Origin: JADGQM01 sp964505935
Lineage (GTDB): Bacteria; Desulfobacterota; Syntrophobacteria; Syntrophobacterales; Syntrophobacteraceae
Reading direction: 5' to 3'
Assembly: GCA_964505935.1 (NCBI GenBank)
Contig: CAZDKX010000126.1
Location: forward strand, 1-12,602
Length of the DNA: 12,602 nucleotides
Position numbers and translations under genes: made by a program. Position 1 is the first letter of the stretch; each line of letters opens with the position of its first letter. Shown here one piece after another: positions 4,436 to 11,919 of the stretch. The notes under the pieces are model-generated. The model had not been told where the DNA came from and did not search any database. It saw nothing but the letters and a program-made list of their open reading frames with translations.

Positions 4436-6472
4436 ATGAGCGCAATCGCCCACCTTGCCTGCCGCATCGTCATCTCCCTCCTGCTCCTGCCGCTGCTCCC
4501 GCCGAAAGTCGCGGCGGCCCAATCGGAGGGGTCGTTGGAATCTCCCGCGGTTGCCGACGAAGCCCTGCTGTTCCAGGAAATCCCCTCCATATCCGGGGCT
4601 TCCCGTTATGAACAGAGTGTCAGCGAAGCGCCAGCCTTTGTTTCCGTGGTCACCGCCCGGGAGATCAAGCTGTTTGGGTATCGCACCCTCGCCGATATCC
4701 TCCGCAGCGTTCCCGGCTTCTATACGACTTATGACCGCAATTACGCGTACCTCGGCGTGCGCGGCTTCGGCAGACCGGGTGACTACAGCACCCGCGTTCT
4801 CGTGCTCCTCGATGGCTACCACCGTCTGAATGACAGTGTCTATTATCAGGCACCTGTAGGGACCGATTTCCCGGTCGAGCTGGACCTCATCGACCGGGTG
4901 GAGATCATCAGGGGCCCGAGCTCGTCGATCTACGGCACCAATGCGTTTTTTGCGGTGATCAATGTCGTCACCAAGCGGGGTCGAGATCTGAAAGGGGTGG
5001 AGCTGTCGGGCGAGGCCGGGAGCTTTGATGCGTATAAAGGCATGCTCACGTACGGCAACCGCTTCTCCAACGGCCTGGAGGCGCTGGCCTCCGGCAGCTA
5101 TTACCGCAGCAAAGGCCAGGACTTGTATTTCAAGCAGTATGATCGCCCCGCCACCAACCACGGCGTTGCGGAGGGCTGTGATGGCGATCAGTACGGCAAT
5201 TTCTTCACCAAACTGGGCTTCAAGGACCTCACCCTGTCGGGGGCTTTTCAATCGCGCGAGAAGAACATCCCGACCGCCGCCTGGGATGCGATCTTCAATG
5301 ACTCGCGTTGGAAGACCGTCGATGAGCGGGCTTTCATGGACCTCAAGTATGAAGGCAGCTTCGAGAATCAACTCGGACTCATGGTTCGAGGCTACTACGA
5401 TCATTACGATTACCAGGGCACCTATCCCTTTTACCGCGACAACACCAAGCCGTTCCTGGGCTCCTACCTGAATAAGGATTCCGTGCAGGGGGAATGGTTC
5501 GGCGGGGAGTTCCAGGTAACCAAGACTTTGTGGGACCGCCACAAGGTGGTAGTCGGCGCCGAGTACCGCTTCAACTCCCGGGAGGACCAGCGCAATTACG
5601 ACGAGCAGCCCGCCCAGGTCCACCTTGACAGGCAACATTCCTCCTCCACCACCGCCCTGTTCGCTCAGGACGAATTCCGCATTACCGACTATCTGCTCCT
5701 GAACGCAGGCATCCGCTATGACTACTTCGATGACTTTGGCAATTCGCTCAACCCCCGCGCCGGACTGATCATTCACCCCTTCGAGTCAACCTTCTTGAAG
5801 CTCCTTTACGGACAGGCCTTTCGCGTTCCCAACGTCTACGAACTCTACTATTCGGACGGCTCCACCCAGAAAGCCAACCCCAATCTGCAGCCTGAAACCA
5901 TCAGGACCTACGAAGTGGTGTGGGAGCAGTTGTTGGGCAAACACCTGAAATTCACGCTGGCCGGCTTCTACTACGACACGGACGATCTGATCAACCTGCA
6001 GACCGATCCCGCCGATGAGATGACCTTTTTCGGCAATGTTCAGCAGGTGACCACCAAAGGGGTGGAAGCCGAACTCGATGTCAAATGGCCCCGCGGCATT
6101 GAAACCAAGGTCAGCTACTCTTACCAGGATGCCAAAGACCAGCAGACGGATCGGCGATTGACCAATTCCCCCATCCATCAGGCGAAGTTCCATGGTCTGG
6201 TGCCCATCGTTCCCGAGAAGCTGTTTTTTGGAACAGAGCTGATCTACACCAGCCCTCGGCTGACGCTCAAGGGGAGAGAAACCGACAACGCCTATCTCCT
6301 CAATCTGAGCCTCTTCTGGGCCCAGCCGGTGAAAGGCCTGGATCTCTCCTGCACCGTCTACAATGTGCTCGATCAGCAAGTCGGTGATCCGGGTTCGGAG
6401 GAACATCGGCCTTTGGATACCATTTATCAGGACGGCATCACTTTTCGGGTGAAAGCAACTTATGCGTTTTGA
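4436..6472 (+). CDS. TonB-dependent outer-membrane receptor
   Basis: Ligand-gated outer-membrane transporter driven by TonB-ExbB-ExbD. From the ATG at 4436 it is 678 residues, with a signal peptide (about 1-29: MSAIAHLACR, a leucine-rich core, and cleavage after an AAA stretch). The plug domain starts near EAPAFVSVVTAREI and contains LADILRSVPGF, a VRGFGRPGDYSTRVLVLLDG segment, and DRVEIIRGPSSSIYGTNAFFAVINVVTK, all typical of the family. The remaining ~500 residues are a barrel with a conserved NPRAGLI...LKLLYGQAFRVPNVYELYY stretch and end in Phe, the usual outer-membrane assembly signal. An in-frame ATG at 4379 would add 19 residues before the signal peptide. The ligand is unknown: I see no cobalamin riboswitch, and no siderophore, haem or vitamin genes. 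There is no N-terminal sigma-regulator signalling domain. It is the first gene of a four-gene operon. Confidence 0.93.
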   Translation: MSAIAHLACRIVISLLLLPLLPPKVAAAQSEGSLESPAVADEALLFQEIPSISGASRYEQSVSEAPAFVSVVTAREIKLFGYRTLADILRSVPGFYTTYDRNYAYLGVRGFGRPGDYSTRVLVLLDGYHRLNDSVYYQAPVGTDFPVELDLIDRVEIIRGPSSSIYGTNAFFAVINVVTKRGRDLKGVELSGEAGSFDAYKGMLTYGNRFSNGLEALASGSYYRSKGQDLYFKQYDRPATNHGVAEGCDGDQYGNFFTKLGFKDLTLSGAFQSREKNIPTAAWDAIFNDSRWKTVDERAFMDLKYEGSFENQLGLMVRGYYDHYDYQGTYPFYRDNTKPFLGSYLNKDSVQGEWFGGEFQVTKTLWDRHKVVVGAEYRFNSREDQRNYDEQPAQVHLDRQHSSSTTALFAQDEFRITDYLLLNAGIRYDYFDDFGNSLNPRAGLIIHPFESTFLKLLYGQAFRVPNVYELYYSDGSTQKANPNLQPETIRTYEVVWEQLLGKHLKFTLAGFYYDTDDLINLQTDPADEMTFFGNVQQVTTKGVEAELDVKWPRGIETKVSYSYQDAKDQQTDRRLTNSPIHQAKFHGLVPIVPEKLFFGTELIYTSPRLTLKGRETDNAYLLNLSLFWAQPVKGLDLSCTVYNVLDQQVGDPGSEEHRPLDTIYQDGITFRVKATYAF

Positions 6473-7422
6473 GGCTTAGGCCCTTGTTCAAGTCCCTTCT
6501 CATCATCGTCTGCCTGCTTGCCTGTCTGGCCGTGAGCAGCGGCCATGTCTCCGCCGCCGGAGGCACGACGCCGCATCTTGCCGTTCTGCTCAGCCATCAG
6601 GGGACTCCTTATGAGGACGCGCTGCAGGGGATCATCGAGAGCCTGTCGGCCAAAGGGATTCAATTTCACCATGAGGTCTTCCATTTGAATGGGGATGAAA
6701 AGCTTGCCGACAAGGTGCTGGCGGAACTGGACCGGAAAACGGTGAAACTGATTCTATCCCTGGGCTCGCTTGCCACCAGGGCCGCCGTAAGAAATGCCGA
6801 AGGGATTCCGATTGTTGCCGGCCTGTTTCTGGACGGCGATTTCCTCAAAGCGAAAACCAACGTTACGGGAGTTACCATGGAGTTCCCACTGGAACTTCAG
6901 TTGCAGCGGATCAGTCAGGTCCTGCCTGAATGCAGGAACATCGGGACGATCTACAGCGTGTCGCAGGCCAACAAGATCAAAGAGGCTGAGAACGCGGCCA
7001 GGAAGGCCGGGATGGACCTGCGCGCGGAGGGTGTCAAGTCCCCTTCGGAGCTGCCCCTGGCCATGGATTCGCTGGCCAAGCGCGCCGACGTCATTTGGGG
7101 GCTGCCTGATGACATGGTTTTCAATCCTCAGACGGCGAAACAGATGCTGATCTATTCTTTTCGAAACCGGATCCCTCTGGTTGGCATATCAGATGCATGG
7201 GTTAAAGCCGGAGCACTCTTTGCCTTGAGTTGGGATTACCGGGACCTGGGAAGGCAATGCGGGGAAATGGCGGCGCAAATCCTGGGGGGTACTCCCCCCC
7301 AATCGCTGCCTTTGTCCTACCCGCGAAAGGCGGGCATGGTGGTGAATTTGAAGACCGCTTCGCAGCTGAAGATCAACATACCGGAGGCGGTGATCCAGAG
7401 TGCCCGGGAAGTCTACCGATAG
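6469..7422 (+). CDS. ABC_sub_bind (PF04392-type) periplasmic substrate-binding protein
   Basis: The 317-residue protein has an N-terminal signal peptide (basic MRLRPLFK, then a LLIIVCLLACLAV core, with cleavage likely after HVSA). LLAC within the core is a poor lipobox, so type I processing seems more likely. The mature part reads as a two-lobed binding protein: PHLAVLLSHQGTPYEDALQGI at the start, LILSLGSLATRAA and IPIVAGLFLD in lobe one, TNVTGVTMEFPLELQLQ at the hinge, and NRIPLVGISDAWVKAGALFALSWDY in lobe two. The start is TTG at 6469, whose last two bases begin the receptor's TGA (TTGA overlap), implying translational coupling. No permease or ATPase gene accompanies it. Placed between a receptor and a sensor kinase, it may present ligand to the kinase rather than to a transporter (inference). 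Ligand unknown. Confidence 0.88.
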   Translation: MRLRPLFKSLLIIVCLLACLAVSSGHVSAAGGTTPHLAVLLSHQGTPYEDALQGIIESLSAKGIQFHHEVFHLNGDEKLADKVLAELDRKTVKLILSLGSLATRAAVRNAEGIPIVAGLFLDGDFLKAKTNVTGVTMEFPLELQLQRISQVLPECRNIGTIYSVSQANKIKEAENAARKAGMDLRAEGVKSPSELPLAMDSLAKRADVIWGLPDDMVFNPQTAKQMLIYSFRNRIPLVGISDAWVKAGALFALSWDYRDLGRQCGEMAAQILGGTPPQSLPLSYPRKAGMVVNLKTASQLKINIPEAVIQSAREVYR

Positions 7423-7438
7423 GAGTAGGTTCAAAGCA

Positions 7439-10354
7439 ATGCGAAGGACCTGGTCACCCGGACTGGCAACTAAATTCAACCTGCTGACGATCTCGGTGAT
7501 CCTGATCACCGCGGTGGGGAGCGCCTTTTTTGCCACCAGACAGGAGTCGCAGAGCCAGTATGAAAGGCTGCTCCACTACGGCGAATCCATTGTTCGGATG
7601 GTTTCGGAGAACTGCGAATACGCCATCTATACCGAGAATCCAGCCGCTCTGAACCAAATGGTCGACGGCTTGTCTTCCATCCCCGACATCGCGTATGTGG
7701 TCATCCGTAACGCTCACGATCTGGTGCTCCTGAAAAGGCAGTTCGGCAGCCAGGCCCCTCCCCGGGAGTTCGAACTGCCTGCGTCAGACGCCAGGGACCC
7801 CTCCTCCAGGAAGGTCACCAACCCGGAGGCCGGGAAACCCTATGTGGACATCGTCTCACCTGTGTATGGAGCATCGCTCAGCCAATACGGCGACGGTCTG
7901 GACCCTGAACCGCCGGGGCCACGCCCCCAACCGCTCCCAATCGGCTATGTTCAAATCGGGATTGACACGACGGCCCTCGAGGAACGCATCAGGGCCTTTC
8001 TGGTCTCCACGGCGGCTTTCACCTCCTTGATCATTCTGGTGGGGATGGGCCTCACTTTTCTCATGACGCGGCACATCGCCTCCCCCATCAGGCAACTGGC
8101 CGGCATCACGCGCGAGATCTCGCGGGGCAAAATCGATCAGACCGTCTCGATTCGCACCCATGATGAAATCGAAGACCTCGCCCGGGACTTCAATGTGATG
8201 GTGGAGCGCCTTCGGGATTACCGCGAGCAGGTGGACGCCTATCAGCGTGATCTGGAACAGAAGGTGCAGGAACAAACCCTGCTGGCACAACAGGCGGCGG
8301 ACGCAAGCCGGGCCAAATCACAATTTTTGGCCAATATGAGCCACGAGATCCGCACCCCTCTCAACGGGGTGCTGGGCATGGCGGAGCTGCTGCTCCGCAC
8401 GGACCTCAACGAGCGGCAGCGGTATCTGGCCGAGACGGTCATCCAATCCGGCCAGAGTCTCCTGAGAGTGCTCAACGATATCCTGGATTTCTCCAAAATC
8501 GAAGCCGGAAAACTCGACCTCGATCTTCAGGGTTTCGATCTGCCTGCCACCCTCGAGCGGACGGTGGAAACCCTCGCCGGCAATGCGCATGCGAAAGGGC
8601 TCGAACTGATTTGCGAGATCGCCCCCGAGGTGCCGTCGGCGCTGGTTGGCGATCCCGAACGCTTGTGCCAGATCCTGAACAACCTCCTGGGCAATGCCGT
8701 CAAGTTCACCGAACAGGGCGAAGTCCTGGTCCGGACAAGGGTTGCCGAGGAGACCGAGGACCAGGTGTTGCTGCAGTTCGAGGTGAAGGATACCGGCATT
8801 GGCATCTCCAGCGAGGCTCGGGAGCGGGTGTTTGAGGATTTCTGTCAGGCTGACGGCTCCATGAGCAGAAAGTACGGCGGGACCGGACTCGGACTCGCCA
8901 TCTGCAAAGGACTCTGCGAAATGATGGGAGGCACCATCAGCCTTATGAGTCAACCTGGTGAAGGCAGCACCTTCACCTTTACCGCACAACTGCGGAAGCA
9001 GGCCGGCGCAGGCGAATCTCCCTGTTACTCGGCACACTTCCTGGCAAACGAAAACCTGCTCATTGTAGAGGATAATCAAAGCTGCCGGGAGGTCCTGGCG
9101 CGACTCCTCCGCTCCTGGGGGGCACGTCATGACACTGCCGCAGACGGGCAGGCGGCGCTCGATAAGCTCCGTCAGGCCTCCGCGGCCAACGATCCTTTTT
9201 CTGCGGTATTGCTGGACTTGACCTTGCCTAAGATGAGTGGCCTGGACCTAGCAGGGCTCATTCGTGAAGACCCGCACATCAGGCAGGCAGAGATCATCCT
9301 GCTTGGGCCCGTGGATTCCTGTACCTATGTCGATCCGTCCCATGCGTCCAGATACGACGACTGCCTCACCAAACCGCTCAGCCGGCGAAAACTGCATGAA
9401 TCCTTCTCCAGAATCAAGGGCCTTCGTTCTCGAGGACGTCTCGCCGCAGTGACCAGGGAAGAGCCGACCGCACCTTTGCAGGCTCCTTTTCGAGCGAGTG
9501 TGCTGCTCGTCGAGGACAACCCGGTGAACCAGGATGTGACCAGGGAGATGCTGGAGGCCATGGGTTACCAGGCGGACATCGCCGCCAGCGGCCGGGAAGC
9601 GCTGCAAAAGCTGGCCGGCACATCTTATGACCTGGTATTGATGGATTGCCAAATGCCGGGGATGGACGGCTATGAGACCACCAGACTCATTCGCAGCAAC
9701 ATCACGACCTCCCTGCCCATCATCGCGCTCACCGCTCTCGCCATGAAAGGCGATCGCGAGATCTGCCTGGCGGCGGGAATGAACGATTACCTGAGCAAGC
9801 CCTTCAATATGCAGCAACTGGGAGAGATCCTGAAGCGATGGCTTCCTGGAGAGCAACAAGGGGCGGAGCCTGTGGCCATCCCCAGGGAGGAAGCCGCGCC
9901 CCGAGCTGATCTCGAACCCAAACCAGCGGCGGCGGTCACGGAAGCGGTCAACGCAGCTCACCATTGTCCGGTGTTGGTTGCCGAAGACGATCCGGTGAGC
10001 CAGGAAGTCCTCAAAGAAATGCTCGAAGTCCTGGGTTATCAGGTGCAAACCGCAGGAAATGGACGAGAAGTTTTTGAAAAACTGGCGCATCATCAAATTG
10101 CCCTGATCTTCATGGATTGCCGCATGCCGGGAATGGACGGCATGGAAGTCACGCAACTCATCAGAAAGGGCGAGCGTTTCCCCGGCGTATCGGGAATGGA
10201 CATCCCGATCATCGCCATCACCGGCCTGACCTCCGACGAGGACCACCATGCCTGCCTCGCCTCAGGCATGAACGATTTTCTCTGTAAACCCATCCATTTC
10301 GATAAACTGAAGACCCTTTTGGAGCGCTGGCTGCCGCCCGGGGAAGACTGCTAG
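7439..10354 (+). CDS. Membrane hybrid sensor histidine kinase with three receiver domains
   Basis: 971 residues. In order: TM1 (about 11-29); a periplasmic sensor region (about 30-183, CHASE8-like; starts ESIVRMVSENCEYAIYTENP); TM2 (about 185-209); HAMP (209-262); a short coiled coil; HisKA with phospho-acceptor His302 (MSHEIRTPLN); and HATPase_c with N-box Asn419, DTGIGI at 451-456 and GGTGLGL near 480. Receiver domains follow: REC1 (acid pair 544/545, Asp593), REC2 (692/693, Asp736) and REC3 (849-851, Asp893). REC2 and REC3 closely resemble each other. REC1 keeps Asp and the LTKP lysine but has LLGP where LTA is usual. No Hpt or output domain is present, so phosphoryl flow must continue to unseen partners or end within the receivers. 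The ATG at 7439 follows AGGAG/TAGG and lies 16 bases after the binding-protein stop; an earlier in-frame GTG (7400) overlaps that gene. Confidence 0.92.
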   Translation: MRRTWSPGLATKFNLLTISVILITAVGSAFFATRQESQSQYERLLHYGESIVRMVSENCEYAIYTENPAALNQMVDGLSSIPDIAYVVIRNAHDLVLLKRQFGSQAPPREFELPASDARDPSSRKVTNPEAGKPYVDIVSPVYGASLSQYGDGLDPEPPGPRPQPLPIGYVQIGIDTTALEERIRAFLVSTAAFTSLIILVGMGLTFLMTRHIASPIRQLAGITREISRGKIDQTVSIRTHDEIEDLARDFNVMVERLRDYREQVDAYQRDLEQKVQEQTLLAQQAADASRAKSQFLANMSHEIRTPLNGVLGMAELLLRTDLNERQRYLAETVIQSGQSLLRVLNDILDFSKIEAGKLDLDLQGFDLPATLERTVETLAGNAHAKGLELICEIAPEVPSALVGDPERLCQILNNLLGNAVKFTEQGEVLVRTRVAEETEDQVLLQFEVKDTGIGISSEARERVFEDFCQADGSMSRKYGGTGLGLAICKGLCEMMGGTISLMSQPGEGSTFTFTAQLRKQAGAGESPCYSAHFLANENLLIVEDNQSCREVLARLLRSWGARHDTAADGQAALDKLRQASAANDPFSAVLLDLTLPKMSGLDLAGLIREDPHIRQAEIILLGPVDSCTYVDPSHASRYDDCLTKPLSRRKLHESFSRIKGLRSRGRLAAVTREEPTAPLQAPFRASVLLVEDNPVNQDVTREMLEAMGYQADIAASGREALQKLAGTSYDLVLMDCQMPGMDGYETTRLIRSNITTSLPIIALTALAMKGDREICLAAGMNDYLSKPFNMQQLGEILKRWLPGEQQGAEPVAIPREEAAPRADLEPKPAAAVTEAVNAAHHCPVLVAEDDPVSQEVLKEMLEVLGYQVQTAGNGREVFEKLAHHQIALIFMDCRMPGMDGMEVTQLIRKGERFPGVSGMDIPIIAITGLTSDEDHHACLASGMNDFLCKPIHFDKLKTLLERWLPPGEDC

Positions 10355-10358
10355 ACAC

Positions 10359-11225
10359 GTGATCAGGAACACCTTTTGCCATATACCCGGGGTCGGGATG
10401 CGGACTGAGAGGCTCCTCTGGGAACAGGGGGTGCATTCATGGGACGATTTTGGCCGGGCCGCGGCGGACCGTCGCCTGCCCTTCAGCCTGAAACGCCTCG
10501 ACCACCTTACCCGGCATCTCGAGCAGTCCAGGGCCCACCTGGAGCAGCACGATCCACACTTTTTTGCCGGCCAGCTCCCTTCGGATCAACATTGGCGGCT
10601 TTTTCCCGATTTTCGTCAAAGGCTCGTCTACCTTGACATCGAGACGACCGGCATGGGCTCTCCTGCCGACACCATCACCACCATTGCCCTCTATGATGGC
10701 AGGACGGTCCGGTGGTACGTTCAGGGCAAGGACCTGGCGCGTTTCCGGAAAGAGATCCTGGATTACGACGTGGTCGTCACCTATAACGGCAAGTGTTTTG
10801 ATCTTCCTTTTCTCAGGGCCAGGCTCGGTACTCGCATGGATCAGGTGCATATCGACTTGCGCTACGTTCTCGCAAGCCTGGGATATCGTGGCGGTCTCAA
10901 GGGGTGTGAACGCCAACTCGGAATCGACAGGGAAGAATTGGATGGCGTCGACGGCTTTTTTGCAGTCCTGCTCTGGGATGAATACCGCCGAAAAGGCAAT
11001 GTCAGAGCTCTGGAAACCTTGCTTGCCTACAACATCCTCGATGTCGTCAACCTCGAAGTCCTCATGGTCCTGGCTTTCAACCAGAAGATGGCTGCAACCC
11101 CCTTTGCTCACAGTCACCTGCTGCCTTTGCCGACACCCCCTCCCGGCCCCTTTACCCCGGACAGGGCCATTATCGAAAACATAAGAGCCAGGCTGGCGGG
11201 AATGAGCGGACTTGGGCTTGCGTGA
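10359..11225 (+). CDS. RNase H-like (RNase_H_2/YprB-type) DEDD exonuclease-family protein
   Basis: 288 residues. The N-terminal ~80 residues begin with FCHIPGVGMRTERLLWEQG, which looks like a helix-hairpin-helix DNA-binding element. The catalytic domain starts at YLDIETTG (Asp93, Glu95) and continues with YNGKCFDLPFL (Asp148), a HIDLRYVL strand (Asp166) and a final YNILDVVNLE (Tyr224, Asp228), giving a DEDD arrangement with Tyr four residues before the last Asp. Two-metal-ion 3'-5' exonuclease activity on nucleic acid is the family expectation; the true substrate is unknown. The GTG start is 4 bases after the kinase stop, with GGGGAAG upstream as a weak Shine-Dalgarno inside the kinase gene, so it is probably co-translated. 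Its link to the signalling genes is unclear and may be only positional. Confidence 0.85.
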   Translation: MIRNTFCHIPGVGMRTERLLWEQGVHSWDDFGRAAADRRLPFSLKRLDHLTRHLEQSRAHLEQHDPHFFAGQLPSDQHWRLFPDFRQRLVYLDIETTGMGSPADTITTIALYDGRTVRWYVQGKDLARFRKEILDYDVVVTYNGKCFDLPFLRARLGTRMDQVHIDLRYVLASLGYRGGLKGCERQLGIDREELDGVDGFFAVLLWDEYRRKGNVRALETLLAYNILDVVNLEVLMVLAFNQKMAATPFAHSHLLPLPTPPPGPFTPDRAIIENIRARLAGMSGLGLA

Positions 11226-11498
11226 CCCGGACGAGCTCGGTGAGTCAACGTTTTTATCCAATGATATTCGATTCTTAAAGTTTCTTTTTAGTTTATCTTA
11301 AGAATTTGGCAGTTTTTCCTTGCTATTCTGGATTTTGCAGTTAAGATGCGCCCATGCTGGTTGAGTACGATATTTTGAGTCATGCAGGAAATCGGTCTTT
11401 CGCCACGATAATGATACGGTTTCGCAGCAACTCCAAATAACGCACCAAGAAGGCAGTGAAAAAAACCAAATTTTAAATTTAAAGAAGGATGTAGGAAA
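11226..11498 (+). other. AT-rich leader/intergenic region before the cold-shock gene
   Basis: This 273-base stretch is much richer in A+T than the genes around it. It holds a perfect 8-base inverted repeat, ATTCTTAA/TTAAGAAT (11271-11278 and 11298-11305, 19-base loop), and an imperfect AAATTT-T-AAATTT palindrome at 11468-11480 just before the ribosome-binding site. AAGGAT at 11485-11490, 8 bases before the ATG, is the likely Shine-Dalgarno sequence. I find no convincing -35/-10 pair. Long structured 5' leaders are typical of cold-shock mRNAs, so it may be a thermosensitive UTR (inference). No gene is seen on either strand. Confidence 0.5.
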
Positions 11499-11699
11499 AT
11501 GGCGGAAGGTTCAGTAAAGTGGTTCAATGACAGCAAGGGCTATGGGTTTATCGAAAGTGACAGTGGACATGATGTATTTGTTCACCACTCGGCCATCCTG
11601 GGGGAAGGCTTCAAGTCACTGAGCGAAGGACAGCGGGTCAGTTTCGTTGAGGAAAAAGGCGCCAAAGGGCCTCAGGCCACCCAGGTGAGAAAGCTCTAG
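11499..11699 (+). CDS. Cold-shock protein (CspA family), single-stranded nucleic acid-binding OB-fold
   Basis: Complete 66-residue cold-shock domain, the usual length for the family. It starts MAEGSVKWFND and carries RNP-1 (KGYGFI, 13-18) and RNP-2 (VFVHHS, about 26-31), whose aromatic residues bind single-stranded RNA or DNA. Known family roles are RNA chaperoning and transcription antitermination in the cytoplasm, not always cold-induced. A good Shine-Dalgarno sequence lies 8 bases upstream, the AT-rich leader precedes it, and a strong intrinsic terminator follows within 35 bases. It therefore appears to be a monocistronic unit. I cannot tell from sequence whether it is cold-inducible or constitutive. 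Confidence 0.96.
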   Translation: MAEGSVKWFNDSKGYGFIESDSGHDVFVHHSAILGEGFKSLSEGQRVSFVEEKGAKGPQATQVRKL

Positions 11700-11733
11700 C
11701 CAGAGCATATCCCAGACTGATCAAACAACGGAG

Positions 11734-11770
11734 GAGCCGAAACTTGCAGGAGTTTCGGCTCTTCTCGTTC
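11734..11770 (+). terminator. Intrinsic terminator of the cold-shock gene
   Basis: A perfect 11-base stem, GAGCCGAAACT (11734-11744) and AGTTTCGGCTC (11751-11761), with a 6-base loop (TGCAGG), is followed by TTCTCGTTC. The stem starts 34 bases after the csp stop. The T-tract is short and interrupted, but the hairpin is strong and uninterrupted. Confidence 0.85.
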
Positions 11771-11919
11771 AGGTTGCCTCCTTCGGTGGTACTCCCCTTC
11801 CAAGGCGAGTGGGCAGGCAATCGGCTTGTGACACGACCCGGGCGGGGGTGCCGGCTTCACGCTGGCAACCTCATGGATTTTAAAGCAGGCTTCGGCCCTT
11901 CACCGACCTCGTCGGCCTT
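11771..11919. other. Short convergent intergenic stretch
   Basis: Between the csp terminator and the sirtuin stop I see no gene. An 8-base inverted repeat, AGGTTGCC (11771-11778) and GGCAACCT (11864-11871), and a small CCGAC-CTC-GTCGG stem (11903-11915) are present. The latter lies just downstream of the sirtuin stop on the minus strand and could help end that transcript, but there is no T-tract. Confidence 0.35.

Noticed and set aside
4397..5776. Long antisense reading frame (459 codons, minus strand)
   Set aside because: It lies wholly opposite the well-supported TonB receptor gene, has no recognisable domain, and its Val/Ile/Ala-rich composition is what antisense of a GC-rich gene gives.
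9248..10249. Antisense frame of 333 codons opposite the kinase receiver domains
   Set aside because: Shadow of conserved receiver codons; no domain, signal or Shine-Dalgarno sequence.
11306..11324. Sigma-54-like TTGGCA...TTGCT upstream of the cold-shock gene
   Set aside because: The GG to GC spacing is two bases too long for a -24/-12 promoter, which tolerates little change.
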